From: Caballeronia sp031450805
GTDB lineage: Bacteria > Pseudomonadota > Gammaproteobacteria > Burkholderiales > Burkholderiaceae
Reading direction: 5' to 3'
Length of the DNA: 64,000 nucleotides
Assembly: GCF_031450805.1 (NCBI RefSeq)
Contig: NZ_JARTVY010000001.1
Location: forward strand, 2,542,001 to 2,606,000
The notes beneath the pieces were generated by a model. It saw only the letters and a list, made by a program, of their open reading frames with translations, did no database searches and had not been told where the DNA came from. This document shows positions 35,445-43,945 of this stretch, piece by piece. Numbering within the stretch: position 1 is the first letter of the stretch; every line of letters begins with the position of its first letter. The translations under genes and the position numbers were made by a program.

Positions 35445-36271
35445 TGCTCGATATCGGCGGCCATCGCGCCTATGCCTACACCGGCGGCAAGCCGTTCGAC
35501 CCGGCGCGCCCCGCCATCGTCTTCATTCACGGCGCGCAGCATGACCATAGCGTATGGGCGCTGCAGACACGGTATTTCGCGCATCATGGCTTCGGCGTGC
35601 TGGCGGTGGACCTGCCGGGCCACGGCCGCAGCGACGGCCCCGCGCGGCGCGACATCGGCTCGATGGCCGACTGGCTGATCGGCCTGCTTGATGCGGCCGG
35701 CGCGCCCAAAGCGATTTTCGTCGGCCACAGCATGGGCTCGCTCGTCGCGCTGGACGCCGCCGCGCGTTATCCCGAGCGGGCCGCGGGCCTCGCACTCGTC
35801 GCCACCGCCGCGCCGATGACCGTCTCCGACGCCCTGCTCGATGCCGCCCGCGAGCGAGAGCCCCAAGCCATCGCCATGGTGAACCAGTGGTCGCATTCGA
35901 CGATCGCCGCGAAGCCTTCGAGCCCCGCGCCCGGCTTCTGGCTGCAAGGAATGAATCAGCGGTTGATGGAGCGCATCGGCGTGCTCGGTGAAGCGCAGCT
36001 TTTTCACACGGATTTCAGCGCGTGCAACGCCTTCACCGATTCGCTCGATCGCGCCGCTTCCGTGCGCTGCCCGGTCTGTGTGATAAGCGGCAAGCGCGAT
36101 GTCATGACGCCGCCGCGCGCCGCGCGCCCGCTCGTTGATGCGTTGCGCAAAGCCGGCGCATCGGTGCGAACGGTTGAACTGGAAGGCGGGCATGCGCTGA
36201 TGTCGGAAGAGCCCGATACGGTCCTCGACGCGCTGTTTTCGTTCGCCCTCGGCTGCGCGAAACCTGGCTGA
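35441..36271 (+). CDS. Alpha/beta hydrolase coupled to the MetY-like gene
   Basis: A 276-residue hydrolase: FIHGAQHDHSVW near 28-39 (oxyanion loop), nucleophile elbow GHSMGS with Ser97, acid residue in ISGKRDVMTPP and catalytic His in EGGHALMSE near 253. GGGAG lies 6 bases before the ATG, which overlaps the MetY stop codon (ATGA), so the two are translationally coupled. It is too short and too different to be the homoserine acetyltransferase MetX. A thioester or ester hydrolase role near sulfur metabolism is possible but unproven. Confidence 0.88.
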   Translation: MMLDIGGHRAYAYTGGKPFDPARPAIVFIHGAQHDHSVWALQTRYFAHHGFGVLAVDLPGHGRSDGPARRDIGSMADWLIGLLDAAGAPKAIFVGHSMGSLVALDAAARYPERAAGLALVATAAPMTVSDALLDAAREREPQAIAMVNQWSHSTIAAKPSSPAPGFWLQGMNQRLMERIGVLGEAQLFHTDFSACNAFTDSLDRAASVRCPVCVISGKRDVMTPPRAARPLVDALRKAGASVRTVELEGGHALMSEEPDTVLDALFSFALGCAKPG

Positions 36272-36362
36272 CCGCGCCGCTTGCACGCCTGCCCGCGCCG
36301 CCGCAGAATGAAAGTTGCTGACGTCATCGCGTCATGCAGGACATGTCGCACGGGAGGCCGTC

Positions 36363-36683
36363 ATGGCGCACACCGCACACGGCGAGCATTTCGCCAGTTT
36401 CGCCGAGTTCTACCCGTACTATCTCGACGAGCATCGCAATCTGGCTTCGCGCAGGCTGCATTTCATCGGCTCGCTCGGGGTCGTCGGCTGCCTGGCGATG
36501 GCGGTCGCGACCGGCGACTGGTTATGGCTGCCGGCCGCGGTCGTCTGCGGATACGGCTTCGCGTGGATCGGCCATTTCTTCTTCGAAAAGAATCGTCCCG
36601 CGACGTTTCGCCATCCGCTCTACAGCCTGATGGGCGACTGGGTGATGTTCAAGGACATCTGCGTCGGCAAGATTTCGTTGTGA
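36363..36683 (+). CDS. DUF962 / Mpo1-like membrane protein
   Basis: A 106-residue protein with the DUF962 signature FAEFYPYYLDEHRN then RRLHFIGS near the N terminus, and two hydrophobic segments (about 32-50 and 54-70). The His residues are conserved in yeast Mpo1, an Fe-dependent dioxygenase in phytosphingosine alpha-oxidation, so an oxidative lipid role is conceivable. GGGAGG lies 5 bases before the ATG; the upstream in-frame ATG at 36315 is not supported. Confidence 0.85.
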   Translation: MAHTAHGEHFASFAEFYPYYLDEHRNLASRRLHFIGSLGVVGCLAMAVATGDWLWLPAAVVCGYGFAWIGHFFFEKNRPATFRHPLYSLMGDWVMFKDICVGKISL

Positions 36684-36702
36684 CCTGCCGCGCACTTTCG
36701 GC

Positions 36703-38010
36703 TCACGCCGGTTGCTGGGGCATCGGCGAAGGCGGCGCTTCGCGCAGTCGCGCATCGGCCTGCGCCTTCGTGCGCGCGGCGATGAGCGTGGCGAGCGAGA
36801 TGCCGAGCTTCTCGTTCTCCAGCGCGTTCATGAGCGCGTCGCGTTCGATCCGGGTCGCGTCGAGACATAACTGGTAGTCGAGTTCCTCGCGATCCACGAC
36901 GAATTCCTGAAACAGCATCGTCAGCGTGATCTGCCCCGGATTGGCGATCAGCACGTAACGCGGCATGCGCGCGTCCTCCAGCCGTCCGATCCAGCCGAGC
37001 GCATCGAGTCGTGCGATGAGGCGCGTGGAAGTATCGACTTCGCATCGGACCATTCTCGACAACTGCAGCGCGGTGTAGCCGGGCTTGCCTTCGTCGCGCG
37101 CTTCGACGAGCCGCGCGAGAATTTCGAGCGCGTCGAGCAGATCGCTGCCGGGAAACTCGCGCCGATGATATTGCCCGATGCGGATTGCGGGCAGCGCGGA
37201 TGTCACCATCGCGCCGACGAGCGCGATCATCCAGCACAGATAGACCCAGAGCAGAAACACCGGCAGCGACGCGAACGCGCCGTACACGGCGGTGTAGGTC
37301 GGGATGCTGCGCACGTAGAAACCGAAACCGCGCTTGCTGATTTCGAACGCGACGGCGGCGATCAGCCCGCCGATGACGGCATCGCGCCATTCGACTTTGC
37401 AGTTCGGCATGTAGACGTACATGATCGTGAAGCCGAACACGGTGAGCGGCAGCGAAACGCCCGTGAGCAGCCATTCGACGACGGGCGGCATCAGGTTGTG
37501 CGAGCCTGCGAACGCGACCGAGTGCGCGAAGACATAGGAGGAGATCGACAGGCTGCAGCCGAAGAGAATCGGTCCGAGCGTGATGATCGACCAGTACACG
37601 AGCACGCGCTGGGCGAACGGACGCGCCTTCTTTACGCGCCAGATGACGTTGAACGCGGATTCGACGGTCATCATCGTCATGACGGACGTCACGAGCAGGA
37701 TGATCATGCCGACGGTCGTGAGCCCTTTCGCTTTGGATGCGAATTCGTTGAGGTACTTGAAGATCTGGCTGTTGATGGTCGCGGGCATTAGATGGTCCGC
37801 GAGGAAGTCCTGCAGCGACGCCTGGAACGAGGCGAAGATGGGAAACGCGGTGAAAAGCGCGAAGGCGACGGTGGCGAGCGGCACGAGCGACAGCACGCTC
37901 GTGAACGTGAGGCTTCCGGCCACTTGTGCGACGCGATCTTCGCCGATACGCCGCGCGACGAAACCGGCGAGGCGCTTGACCGCTGCGAAATCGATTGATA
38001 GGTGCTGCAA
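36703..38010 (-). CDS. YihY-family inner-membrane protein (formerly annotated RNase BN)
   Basis: The 435-residue protein has six hydrophobic segments in residues about 30-270, including VAGSLTFTSVLSLVPL near 29-44, the family hallmark, followed by a cytoplasmic C-terminal domain of about 150 residues with a winged-helix look. The old RNase BN label was an E. coli misassignment. The start is TTG at 38010 (MQHLSIDF): AGGAG lies 8 bases upstream and no better codon is present. The SD abuts the first of five 50-bp hairpin repeats, so translation could be affected by that array. Confidence 0.9.
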   Translation of the reverse strand: MQHLSIDFAAVKRLAGFVARRIGEDRVAQVAGSLTFTSVLSLVPLATVAFALFTAFPIFASFQASLQDFLADHLMPATINSQIFKYLNEFASKAKGLTTVGMIILLVTSVMTMMTVESAFNVIWRVKKARPFAQRVLVYWSIITLGPILFGCSLSISSYVFAHSVAFAGSHNLMPPVVEWLLTGVSLPLTVFGFTIMYVYMPNCKVEWRDAVIGGLIAAVAFEISKRGFGFYVRSIPTYTAVYGAFASLPVFLLWVYLCWMIALVGAMVTSALPAIRIGQYHRREFPGSDLLDALEILARLVEARDEGKPGYTALQLSRMVRCEVDTSTRLIARLDALGWIGRLEDARMPRYVLIANPGQITLTMLFQEFVVDREELDYQLCLDATRIERDALMNALENEKLGISLATLIAARTKAQADARLREAPPSPMPQQPA

Positions 38011-38021
38011 AACTTGTTCTC

Positions 38022-38273
38022 CTGTCGGTAGGAGTTGGCGCTTTAGCGCCTTACTCCTACCCCATGCAAAGCTGTCGGTGGGAGTTGGCGCTTCAGCGCC
38101 TTACTCCTACCCCATGCAAAGCTGTCGGTAGGAGTTGGCGCTTCAGCACCTTACTCCCACCCCATGCAGAGCTGTCGGTGGAAGTTGGCGCTTTAGCGCC
38201 TTACTCCCACCCCATGCAAAGCTGTCGATGGTAATTGGCGCTTTAACGCCTTACCGCACTCCCATGAAAGGCT
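38022..38273. repeat. Five tandem 50-bp hairpin repeats upstream of yihY
   Basis: Units start at 38024, 38074, 38124, 38174 and 38224, exactly 50 bases apart, with a few substitutions each; the fifth is the most decayed. Each unit is a hairpin: GGTAGGAGT, T, GGCGC, a 4-nt loop, GCGCC, then ACTCCTACC, followed by a constant linker CCCATGCAAAGCT. In unit 2 one stem change leaves a G-U pair. There are no unique spacers, so this is not CRISPR. The rest of the 38011-38430 gap (38274-38430) holds no gene but includes a TATAAT at 38403-38408. Confidence 0.93.
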
Positions 38274-38402
38274 CCCGGCGAAATCGGCGCTCCGGTCCTC
38301 ACCCGCCCTACAGCACTGCGCCAAAGAGTCGCCGCACTGACGAGCAAGATCCCGACCCCGAACCGCGCTTGCTGCCTCTCCACCGAAACTCACCTCAATA
38401 CC

Positions 38403-38408
38403 TATAAT
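38403..38408 (+). promoter_or_regulatory. Putative -10 element of the wrbA-like gene
   Basis: A perfect TATAAT lies 23 bases before the wrbA-like ATG. No convincing -35 is seen at 16-18 bases spacing, so it may be an activated or extended promoter. Confidence 0.45.
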
Positions 38409-38430
38409 AGCCCTTCACTAAAAAGGCTTT

Positions 38431-39048
38431 ATGAACGACATCCTCGTGCTCTACTACAGCCGCCACGGCGCGACGCGCGAACTGGCGCTCGCCATCGCCC
38501 AGGGCGTCGACAGCGTGTCCGGCATGCAGGCGCGCGTGCGCACGGTGCCGCCCGTCTCCACCGTCTGCGAGGCAACCCAGCCCGACATCCCCGCAGACGG
38601 CCCGCCGTACGCGGAACTACGCGATCTCGAAGAATGCGCAGGCCTCGCGCTCGGTTCGCCGACGCGCTTCGGCAACATGGCGGCATCGCTCAAATACTTT
38701 CTCGACGGCACCACGCCGCAATGGCTCTCGGGCGCGCTCGCCGGGAAGCCCGCGAGCGTCTTCACCTCGACCGGCAGCCTGCACGGCGGCCAGGAAAGCA
38801 CCCTTCTTTCAATGATGCTGCCGCTGCTTCATCACGGCATGATGATCGTCGGCATTCCGTACACCGAATCGCGCTTGACGACGACGCAAAGCGGCGGCAC
38901 GCCCTACGGCGCGTCGCACCATGCGCGCACCGGTGACGATGCGAACCGCCAGGGCATTACCGCGGACGAAAAAGCGCTCGCCATCGCGCTCGGCGCACGG
39001 CTTGCCCGCACGGCGCGCGATCTCGTGCGCGGCGCGCAGGCAGGCTGA
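38431..39048 (+). CDS. NAD(P)H:quinone oxidoreductase, WrbA-like flavoprotein
   Basis: The 205-residue protein has the flavodoxin-like FMN loop YYSRHGATRELA near 8-19, a second flavin-contact region GSPTRFGNMAAS near 80-91 and TSTGSLHGGQEST near 112-124, the order seen in WrbA/NQO type IV quinone reductases. These make two-electron reductions of quinones and limit redox cycling. It starts right after the hairpin-repeat region and is followed by a DUF2069 gene 7 bases downstream. Confidence 0.92.
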   Translation: MNDILVLYYSRHGATRELALAIAQGVDSVSGMQARVRTVPPVSTVCEATQPDIPADGPPYAELRDLEECAGLALGSPTRFGNMAASLKYFLDGTTPQWLSGALAGKPASVFTSTGSLHGGQESTLLSMMLPLLHHGMMIVGIPYTESRLTTTQSGGTPYGASHHARTGDDANRQGITADEKALAIALGARLARTARDLVRGAQAG

Positions 39049-39055
39049 CCGCGCG

Positions 39056-39454
39056 ATGAACGCTCGTCCCGACGCCGACACGCCAGCGCGCGGTGCATGC
39101 GCCGCAGGCGCGATCGCGAGCCTCGGCGCGCTCGTCGCATTGTCGCTCGCCTGGGAACTGTGGCTCGCCCCGCTGCGTCCGGGAGCCTGGGCGCTGGCGC
39201 TGAAAGCGCTGCCGCTCGCCTGCGCGCTGCCGGGCATCGCGCGGCGCGACGTCTACACACTGCAGTGGGCCGCCATGCTCGTGCTGCTCTACTTCGCCGA
39301 AGGCATCGTGCGCGGCATGACCGATGCAGGTCTTTCCGCACGGCTCGCCTGGCTCGAAACGCTGCTTTCACTTGTCTTCTTCGTCTGCGCGCTCGCTTAT
39401 GTCGCACCGTTCAAGCGCGCATCGAAAAGCAAGCGGCGGCGTGATGCTTTGTAG
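39056..39454 (+). CDS. DUF2069 membrane protein
   Basis: A 132-residue integral membrane protein with four hydrophobic segments (about 17-38, 44-60, 67-84 and 100-118) and a basic C-terminal tail KRASKSKRRR. The WAAMLVLLYFAEGIVRG segment is the most typical part of DUF2069. The start MNARPDADT is chosen because the longer frame overlaps wrbA out of context. Often found beside wrbA in betaproteobacteria; no function is known. Confidence 0.88.
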   Translation: MNARPDADTPARGACAAGAIASLGALVALSLAWELWLAPLRPGAWALALKALPLACALPGIARRDVYTLQWAAMLVLLYFAEGIVRGMTDAGLSARLAWLETLLSLVFFVCALAYVAPFKRASKSKRRRDAL

Positions 39455-39469
39455 CACGGATCGGTGCGT

Positions 39470-39509
39470 GCCGCGCGTGCCTATGCCATTCGGCCGAGGC
39501 ACGCGCGGC
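39470..39509. terminator. Perfect 13-bp inverted repeat after DUF2069
   Basis: GCCGCGCGTGCCT (39470-39482) pairs exactly with AGGCACGCGCGGC (39497-39509) around a 14-nt loop, 15 bases past the DUF2069 stop codon. There is no T run, so it may be a factor-dependent terminator or a 3'-end stabiliser. Confidence 0.55.
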
Positions 39510-39556
39510 GACGCGCTGCGCGATACTGTCGGCTACGCTCCTAAAGACCCTGCCTC

Positions 39557-41020
39557 TTGCCCGTGACCGCCTCTGCCGCCGCTTTCGTCGATGCCTGCAC
39601 CCGCCTGCTCGGCGCATCCCACGTTCTGACCGATGCCAACGACACCGGCCCGTATCTCGTCGACTGGCGCAAGCGCTATCGTGGCGAGGCGTGCGCCGTG
39701 CTGCTGCCGGCCGACACGCAAGAGGTCGCGGGCATCGTGCAGCTCGCGCGCGAGCACCGCATCGCGATCGTCCCGCAAGGGGGAAACACCAGTCTCGCCG
39801 GCGGCGCGACGCCCGATGCGAGCGGCGCGCAGGCGGTCGTGAGCCTGAAGCGGCTGAACCGCATCCGCGGCATCGATCCGCACAACAACACCATTACCGT
39901 CGAAGCGGGCGTCGTGCTCGCCGAAATCCAGGCACACGCCGAAAGCGCGCGGCGCCTGTTCCCATTGAGCCTCGCTGCCGAAGGCAGTTGCACGATCGGC
40001 GGCAACCTGTCGACGAACGCGGGCGGCACCGGCGTGCTGCGTTATGGCAACACGCGCGAACTGTGCCTCGGGCTCGAAGTCGTGACGCCGCAGGGCGACA
40101 TCTGGGACGGCCTGCGCGGACTGCGCAAGGACAACACCGGATACGACCTGCGCGATCTGTTCATCGGCGCGGAAGGCACGCTCGGCATCATCACGGCTGC
40201 GGTGATGAAGCTGCATCCCGCGCCCGTCGCAAAAGTCACGGCGCTCGCGGGCCTCGCGTCGCCGCACGCCGCGCTCGATTTTCTGTCGATGGCGCAGCGT
40301 CACGCCGGTCCGCTCCTGACCGGCTTCGAGCTGATGTCCGATTTCTCGATGCGCCTCGTCGGGCGGCATTTCCCGCAACTGCGCTATCCGTTCGGCGAGC
40401 CGCACGCGCAGACCGTATTGCTCGAACTGTCCGACAGCGAAAGCGACGACCACGCCCGCGCGCTCTTCGAACGCCTCATGGAGGAAGCGCTCTCGGAAGG
40501 CATCGTCGAGAACGCGGTGGTGGCCGAGAGTCTCGCGCAATCGCAGGCGTTCTGGAATTTGCGCGAGCACATTCCGCTCGCGCAGGCGCAGGAAGGGCTC
40601 AACATCAAGCATGACATCGCGGTGCCGATCTCGAGCATCGGCCGCTTCATCGACGAGACCGATGCGATCATCGCCCAGGCGGTGCCCGGCGCGCGCATGG
40701 TCACGTTCGGCCATCTCGGCGACGGCAATCTGCATTACAACGTTCAGGCGCCCGAAGGCGTGGATCAGAAGGCGTTCTTGATCGAATTTCAGACGCCGGT
40801 CAACGCGCTCGTCTACGAGCAGGTGCACCGGCATCGCGGCAGCATCAGCGCGGAGCACGGGCTCGGCCAATTGAAGGTCGATGAAGCGATGCACTTCAAA
40901 TCGCCTGTCGAAGTCCGCCTGATGCAGACGATCAAGGCCGCGCTCGATCCCGACAACCTGATGAATCCGGGCAAGGTCGTGCGATGGAACGCCAACGCCG
41001 GCAAGGAGAACATCGCATGA
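39557..41020 (+). CDS. FAD-linked oxidase (D-2-hydroxyacid dehydrogenase / glycolate-oxidase GlcD-like)
   Basis: A 487-residue VAO/PCMH-type flavoenzyme. The FAD domain (about 35-215) has PQGGNTSLAGGATPDASG near 73-90 and GGNLSTNAGGTGVLRYGN near 148-165. The C-terminal FAD-oxidase domain (about 220-480) has FGHLGDGNLHYNV near 390 and SAEHGLGQLK near 435, with metal-binding His residues. The family includes D-lactate, D-2-hydroxyglutarate and glycolate dehydrogenases; the substrate is not decided here. The start is TTG at 39557 or GTG at 39563, neither with a good SD. Confidence 0.9.
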   Translation: MPVTASAAAFVDACTRLLGASHVLTDANDTGPYLVDWRKRYRGEACAVLLPADTQEVAGIVQLAREHRIAIVPQGGNTSLAGGATPDASGAQAVVSLKRLNRIRGIDPHNNTITVEAGVVLAEIQAHAESARRLFPLSLAAEGSCTIGGNLSTNAGGTGVLRYGNTRELCLGLEVVTPQGDIWDGLRGLRKDNTGYDLRDLFIGAEGTLGIITAAVMKLHPAPVAKVTALAGLASPHAALDFLSMAQRHAGPLLTGFELMSDFSMRLVGRHFPQLRYPFGEPHAQTVLLELSDSESDDHARALFERLMEEALSEGIVENAVVAESLAQSQAFWNLREHIPLAQAQEGLNIKHDIAVPISSIGRFIDETDAIIAQAVPGARMVTFGHLGDGNLHYNVQAPEGVDQKAFLIEFQTPVNALVYEQVHRHRGSISAEHGLGQLKVDEAMHFKSPVEVRLMQTIKAALDPDNLMNPGKVVRWNANAGKENIA

Positions 41021-41820
41021 AAATCCGAGTGCTGTCCGACCTGCATCTCGAATGCGACGAGCCGCTCGCCTTTCCGTTTGCGGACGCCGATCTCGTCGTG
41101 CTCGCGGGCGATATCCACAATCACGCGGAAGGCCTGCGCTGGGCTGCGGAGAACTTCGACAACGGCGTGCCGGTCGTCTACGTCCCCGGCAATCACGAGT
41201 ATTACGACGGCGAGTTCGGCGCGATGGAAGCCGCGATGCACGACGCCGCCCGAAGCGTCGACAACGTGCACTTTCTGAACAACGCGTCGCTGGTCGATCG
41301 CCGGGGCGCGTGGCGCGTGCTCGGCACCACGCTCTGGACCGACTTCGCGCTGTTCGGCGCGGGCGAGCAGGAAATCGAAAAAGCGAAGGACGCCTGCACG
41401 AAAGTGATGCTCGACTATCGCGGTCTGATCCAGCTTGCATGGCCCGAGCCCGATGGCGAACCCCGCGCATTCACGCCCGACGACTCGCTCGCGCTGCACA
41501 TTCAGTCGCGCGCATGGCTGGAAAGCGAACTGGCGAAGCCGTTCGCGGGACAGACGATCGTGGTCACGCATCACGCGCCGATGCGCGAAAGTCTCGCGCC
41601 GCGCTATGCCGAAGACATCGTATCGGCGGGGTTCATCAATCACCTGCCGGCGCTCGCGCGTTCGCCGGTCGCGCTCTGGATTCACGGCCACACGCACACC
41701 GCGTTCGATTACACGGTGAACGGCACGCGCGTCGTGTGCAATCCGCGCGGTTATATCGAGAGGCGCAGCGGGCGGCTCGAAAATCCGCAGTTCGCGTGGG
41801 ATAAAGTCGTCGAAATCTGA
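41017..41820 (+). CDS. Metallophosphoesterase
   Basis: The 267-residue calcineurin-like phosphoesterase has all five metal-binding blocks: SDLHLE (Asp8, His10), GDIHNH near 31-36, PGNHEYY near 57-63, THHAP near 184-188 and GHTHT near 227-231. AAGGAG sits 8 bases before the ATG, which overlaps the FAD-oxidase stop codon by 4 bases, so the two are co-translated. The substrate is unknown; nucleotides or phosphodiesters are typical. Confidence 0.9.
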   Translation: MKIRVLSDLHLECDEPLAFPFADADLVVLAGDIHNHAEGLRWAAENFDNGVPVVYVPGNHEYYDGEFGAMEAAMHDAARSVDNVHFLNNASLVDRRGAWRVLGTTLWTDFALFGAGEQEIEKAKDACTKVMLDYRGLIQLAWPEPDGEPRAFTPDDSLALHIQSRAWLESELAKPFAGQTIVVTHHAPMRESLAPRYAEDIVSAGFINHLPALARSPVALWIHGHTHTAFDYTVNGTRVVCNPRGYIERRSGRLENPQFAWDKVVEI

Positions 41821-41841
41821 AGCTTCGAAGCGAGGATATTC

Positions 41842-42546
41842 ATGTGCGGCCGAATCAGCCAATACCGACTGCCGGTGTATTACGCAGCGCGCCTGCATCT
41901 GAAGAATCCGTTCGTGCTCGTCGATGCCGCCGACCGCCGCCCCGGCTATAACCTGTCGCCCGGCACGCATCCACTCGCCGTTTATCCGGACGAAACCATC
42001 CGCGCCGTGCATTGGGGCTATTGCCCGCCCTGGGCCATGCGCAAGAAGCTGCCGCAGACGATCAACGCACGCGTTGAAACGGCGTCGACCAGTGCGTATT
42101 TCAAGGACTTGTGGAGGAAGGCGCGCATTCTCGTGCCCGCCGACGGCTGGTTCGAATGGCGCGTGGAGCCGGCCGCAGGCAGTCCGGCAGGCAAGACTTT
42201 CAAGCAGCCCTATTTCATCCAGCGGGCGGACGGCGAGCCGATGTTTCTCGCTGCGCTGACCAGCATCGTGAGCGAGCAGGATGCGGCCGCGCCGGGCGCG
42301 GGCTTCGTCATCGTGACATCGAAGGCGGACGAAGGTCTCGTCGACGTGCACGATCGCCGCCCGCTCGTCTTTTCACCGGCGGCTGCCCGGCGATGGCTCG
42401 ACGCCGGCGCATCGCCCGACGATCTTCACGCGCTCGTCGAAAGCGATGGCGTGCCGGCGTCGCACTTCGTATGGCATCGCGTGACGAGCGACGTCAATCG
42501 CACCGTCAACGACGAGCCGCGGCTCATCGAACCGCTCGCCACATGA
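41842..42546 (+). CDS. SRAP/YedK family protein (abasic-site DNA-protein crosslinker, HMCES-like)
   Basis: The 234-residue SOS-response-associated peptidase family protein starts MCGRISQY; after Met removal, Cys2 is the residue that forms a thiazolidine link to abasic sites in single-stranded DNA. Other family landmarks are RPGYNLSPGT near 33-42, INARVETA near 74-81, ADGWFEW near 97-103 and a His in VDVHDRRPLV near 172-181. It is 21 bases after the metallophosphoesterase on the same strand. I see no LexA box immediately upstream. Confidence 0.92.
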   Translation: MCGRISQYRLPVYYAARLHLKNPFVLVDAADRRPGYNLSPGTHPLAVYPDETIRAVHWGYCPPWAMRKKLPQTINARVETASTSAYFKDLWRKARILVPADGWFEWRVEPAAGSPAGKTFKQPYFIQRADGEPMFLAALTSIVSEQDAAAPGAGFVIVTSKADEGLVDVHDRRPLVFSPAAARRWLDAGASPDDLHALVESDGVPASHFVWHRVTSDVNRTVNDEPRLIEPLAT

Positions 42547-42552
42547 GCGATA

Positions 42553-42720
42553 TCAGCGCGGATAACGATCGCGCCGGTCGTCATCGATGCGAATCGGCAC
42601 GAGGCGCTGCTTTGCCTGACGCTCCGACTGCGCGCGCATGGCGTTGAAGAGATCGCGCGACGCGGGCACGGCGATCAGAACGAGAAGCGCGGCAAGGGCG
42701 ATAAGAAGAGGCGTGCTCAT
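42553..42720 (-). CDS. Small single-pass membrane protein
   Basis: A 55-residue frame with one N-terminal hydrophobic helix (STPLLIALAALLVLIAVPAS) and a charged, Arg/Asp-rich tail. Third codon positions are strongly G/C, and the hydrophobic-then-basic layout is that of a real small membrane protein. A GGGA 9 bases upstream of the ATG is a weak SD. It lies between two convergent-type neighbours and ends 6 bases before the SRAP stop codon on the other strand. Function unknown. Confidence 0.6.
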   Translation of the reverse strand: MSTPLLIALAALLVLIAVPASRDLFNAMRAQSERQAKQRLVPIRIDDDRRDRYPR

Positions 42721-42841
42721 GTGACGTTTTCCCGAGAGAGCGGTAAGGACGAGTGCAAACGGTATCAAGCTGCGGCCGAAACGGGAGTAAGCAAGTGTTG
42801 CGCCGCGGGAAATTTCGTAACCGAAGCTGCGCGGTCGTGAA

Positions 42842-43780
42842 TCACGTCGCCACGAACTCTTTGAGAGATTCCTCGTCGGCCTGAAGCGTCGCGGGCAGCG
42901 CCTCGCGCAGGAACTCCACCCACGTGCGGATCTTCGCGTCGAGATACTGGCGCGATGGATACAGCGCGTAGACATTCAGCTCCTGCATCGTGTATTGCGG
43001 CAGCACGCGCACCAGGGTGCCCGCGCGCAGGCCGGGCAGCGCCGACGATGTCGGCAGCACGCCGATACCCATGCCCTCGCGGATGGCGACGACCATCGCT
43101 TCTGCCACATTCACCGTAAACGCCGACGGTCCGAGGCTCACCGTCTCCTGACCGTTCGGGCCGTCGAACAGCCAGCGGTCGGGCGGGAACACCGGCGTCA
43201 TCAGATGCAGGCACGTGTGGCGCACGAGATCCGACAGCACATGCGGCGCGCCGTGCTTCTCGATATATGCGGGCGAAGCGCACGCGATGCTGAACACCGT
43301 CCCGAGCCGCGCGGATACCAGCCCCGAATCGGCCAGATCGGACGCCAGCACGAGCGATACGTCGTAGCCTTCGTCGAGCAGATCGGGCACGCGCTGCGCG
43401 AGCGTCAGATCGACCTGCACCGACGGATGCCGCTCCTGATAGCGCGAGATCATCGGCACGACGTAATGCTGGCCGAAGCTCGTCATCGAATGGACCTTGA
43501 GCTTGCCTGCGGGCCGCGCGTGAGCGTCGCTGGCTTCGGCTTCGGCCTGATCGACGTAGGCCAGAATCTGCTCGCAGCGTTGCAGATAGCGCTCGCCGGC
43601 CTCGGTCAACGCGATGCGACGCGTCGTGCGGTTGAGCAGGCGCGTGCGCAGATGCGCTTCGAGATCGGACACCGCCCGCGACGCGTAAGCCGTGGTTGCA
43701 TTGAGATGGTGTGCCGCGGCGGTGAAGCTGCCGGCCTCGACCACGCGCACGAAGACGCGCATGTTTTGAAGCGTATCCAT
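42842..43780 (-). CDS. LysR-family regulator, AaeR-like by position
   Basis: The 312-residue product (MDTLQNM start) has a LysR HTH at about 1-60 (SFTAAAHHLNATTAYASRAV) and a CrgA/AaeR-type effector domain. It is transcribed divergently from an Aae-type efflux operon, just as E. coli aaeR is from aaeXAB, so that operon is its probable target, with an aromatic carboxylic acid as likely inducer (inference). The open frame upstream to 43828 adds a non-homologous-looking peptide and is rejected. Confidence 0.88.
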   Translation of the reverse strand: MDTLQNMRVFVRVVEAGSFTAAAHHLNATTAYASRAVSDLEAHLRTRLLNRTTRRIALTEAGERYLQRCEQILAYVDQAEAEASDAHARPAGKLKVHSMTSFGQHYVVPMISRYQERHPSVQVDLTLAQRVPDLLDEGYDVSLVLASDLADSGLVSARLGTVFSIACASPAYIEKHGAPHVLSDLVRHTCLHLMTPVFPPDRWLFDGPNGQETVSLGPSAFTVNVAEAMVVAIREGMGIGVLPTSSALPGLRAGTLVRVLPQYTMQELNVYALYPSRQYLDAKIRTWVEFLREALPATLQADEESLKEFVAT

Positions 43781-43906
43781 AGCGTCTTTCGACTCGTTTT
43801 TTCCTGGAATCCGGATGCATTGTTGCACGGCCCGTAAATGCGATTATCACGCCGTTCGTAAGAATGCTTTGCCGAGCGATCGGTTATTCGACTATCGTTG
43901 CAAAAA

Positions 43907-43912
43907 TATAAT
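43907..43912 (+). promoter_or_regulatory. Putative -10 of the efflux operon
   Basis: A perfect TATAAT lies 33 bases before the GTG start of the outer-membrane factor gene, inside the AT-rich divergent region with the LysR gene. A weak TTATTC lies 17 bases upstream of it, which suits an activator-dependent promoter. Confidence 0.5.
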
Positions 43913-43945
43913 CAGCGCTTGATCGTTTTCCGTTCGGAGTAGAAC

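Noticed and set aside
35441..36271. Homoserine O-acetyltransferase (MetX) next to MetY
   Set aside because: At 276 residues it is about 100 shorter than MetX and lacks its lid region; it is a generic alpha/beta hydrolase.
37995..38234. Peptide repeats such as VGALAPYSYPMQSCRW read through the hairpin array
   Set aside because: The 50-base period is not a multiple of three, so the frame shifts between copies and a continuous repeat protein cannot be kept. The hairpin structure explains the array better.
38022..38273. CRISPR array
   Set aside because: Repeats are head-to-tail with no unique spacers and no cas genes in the window.
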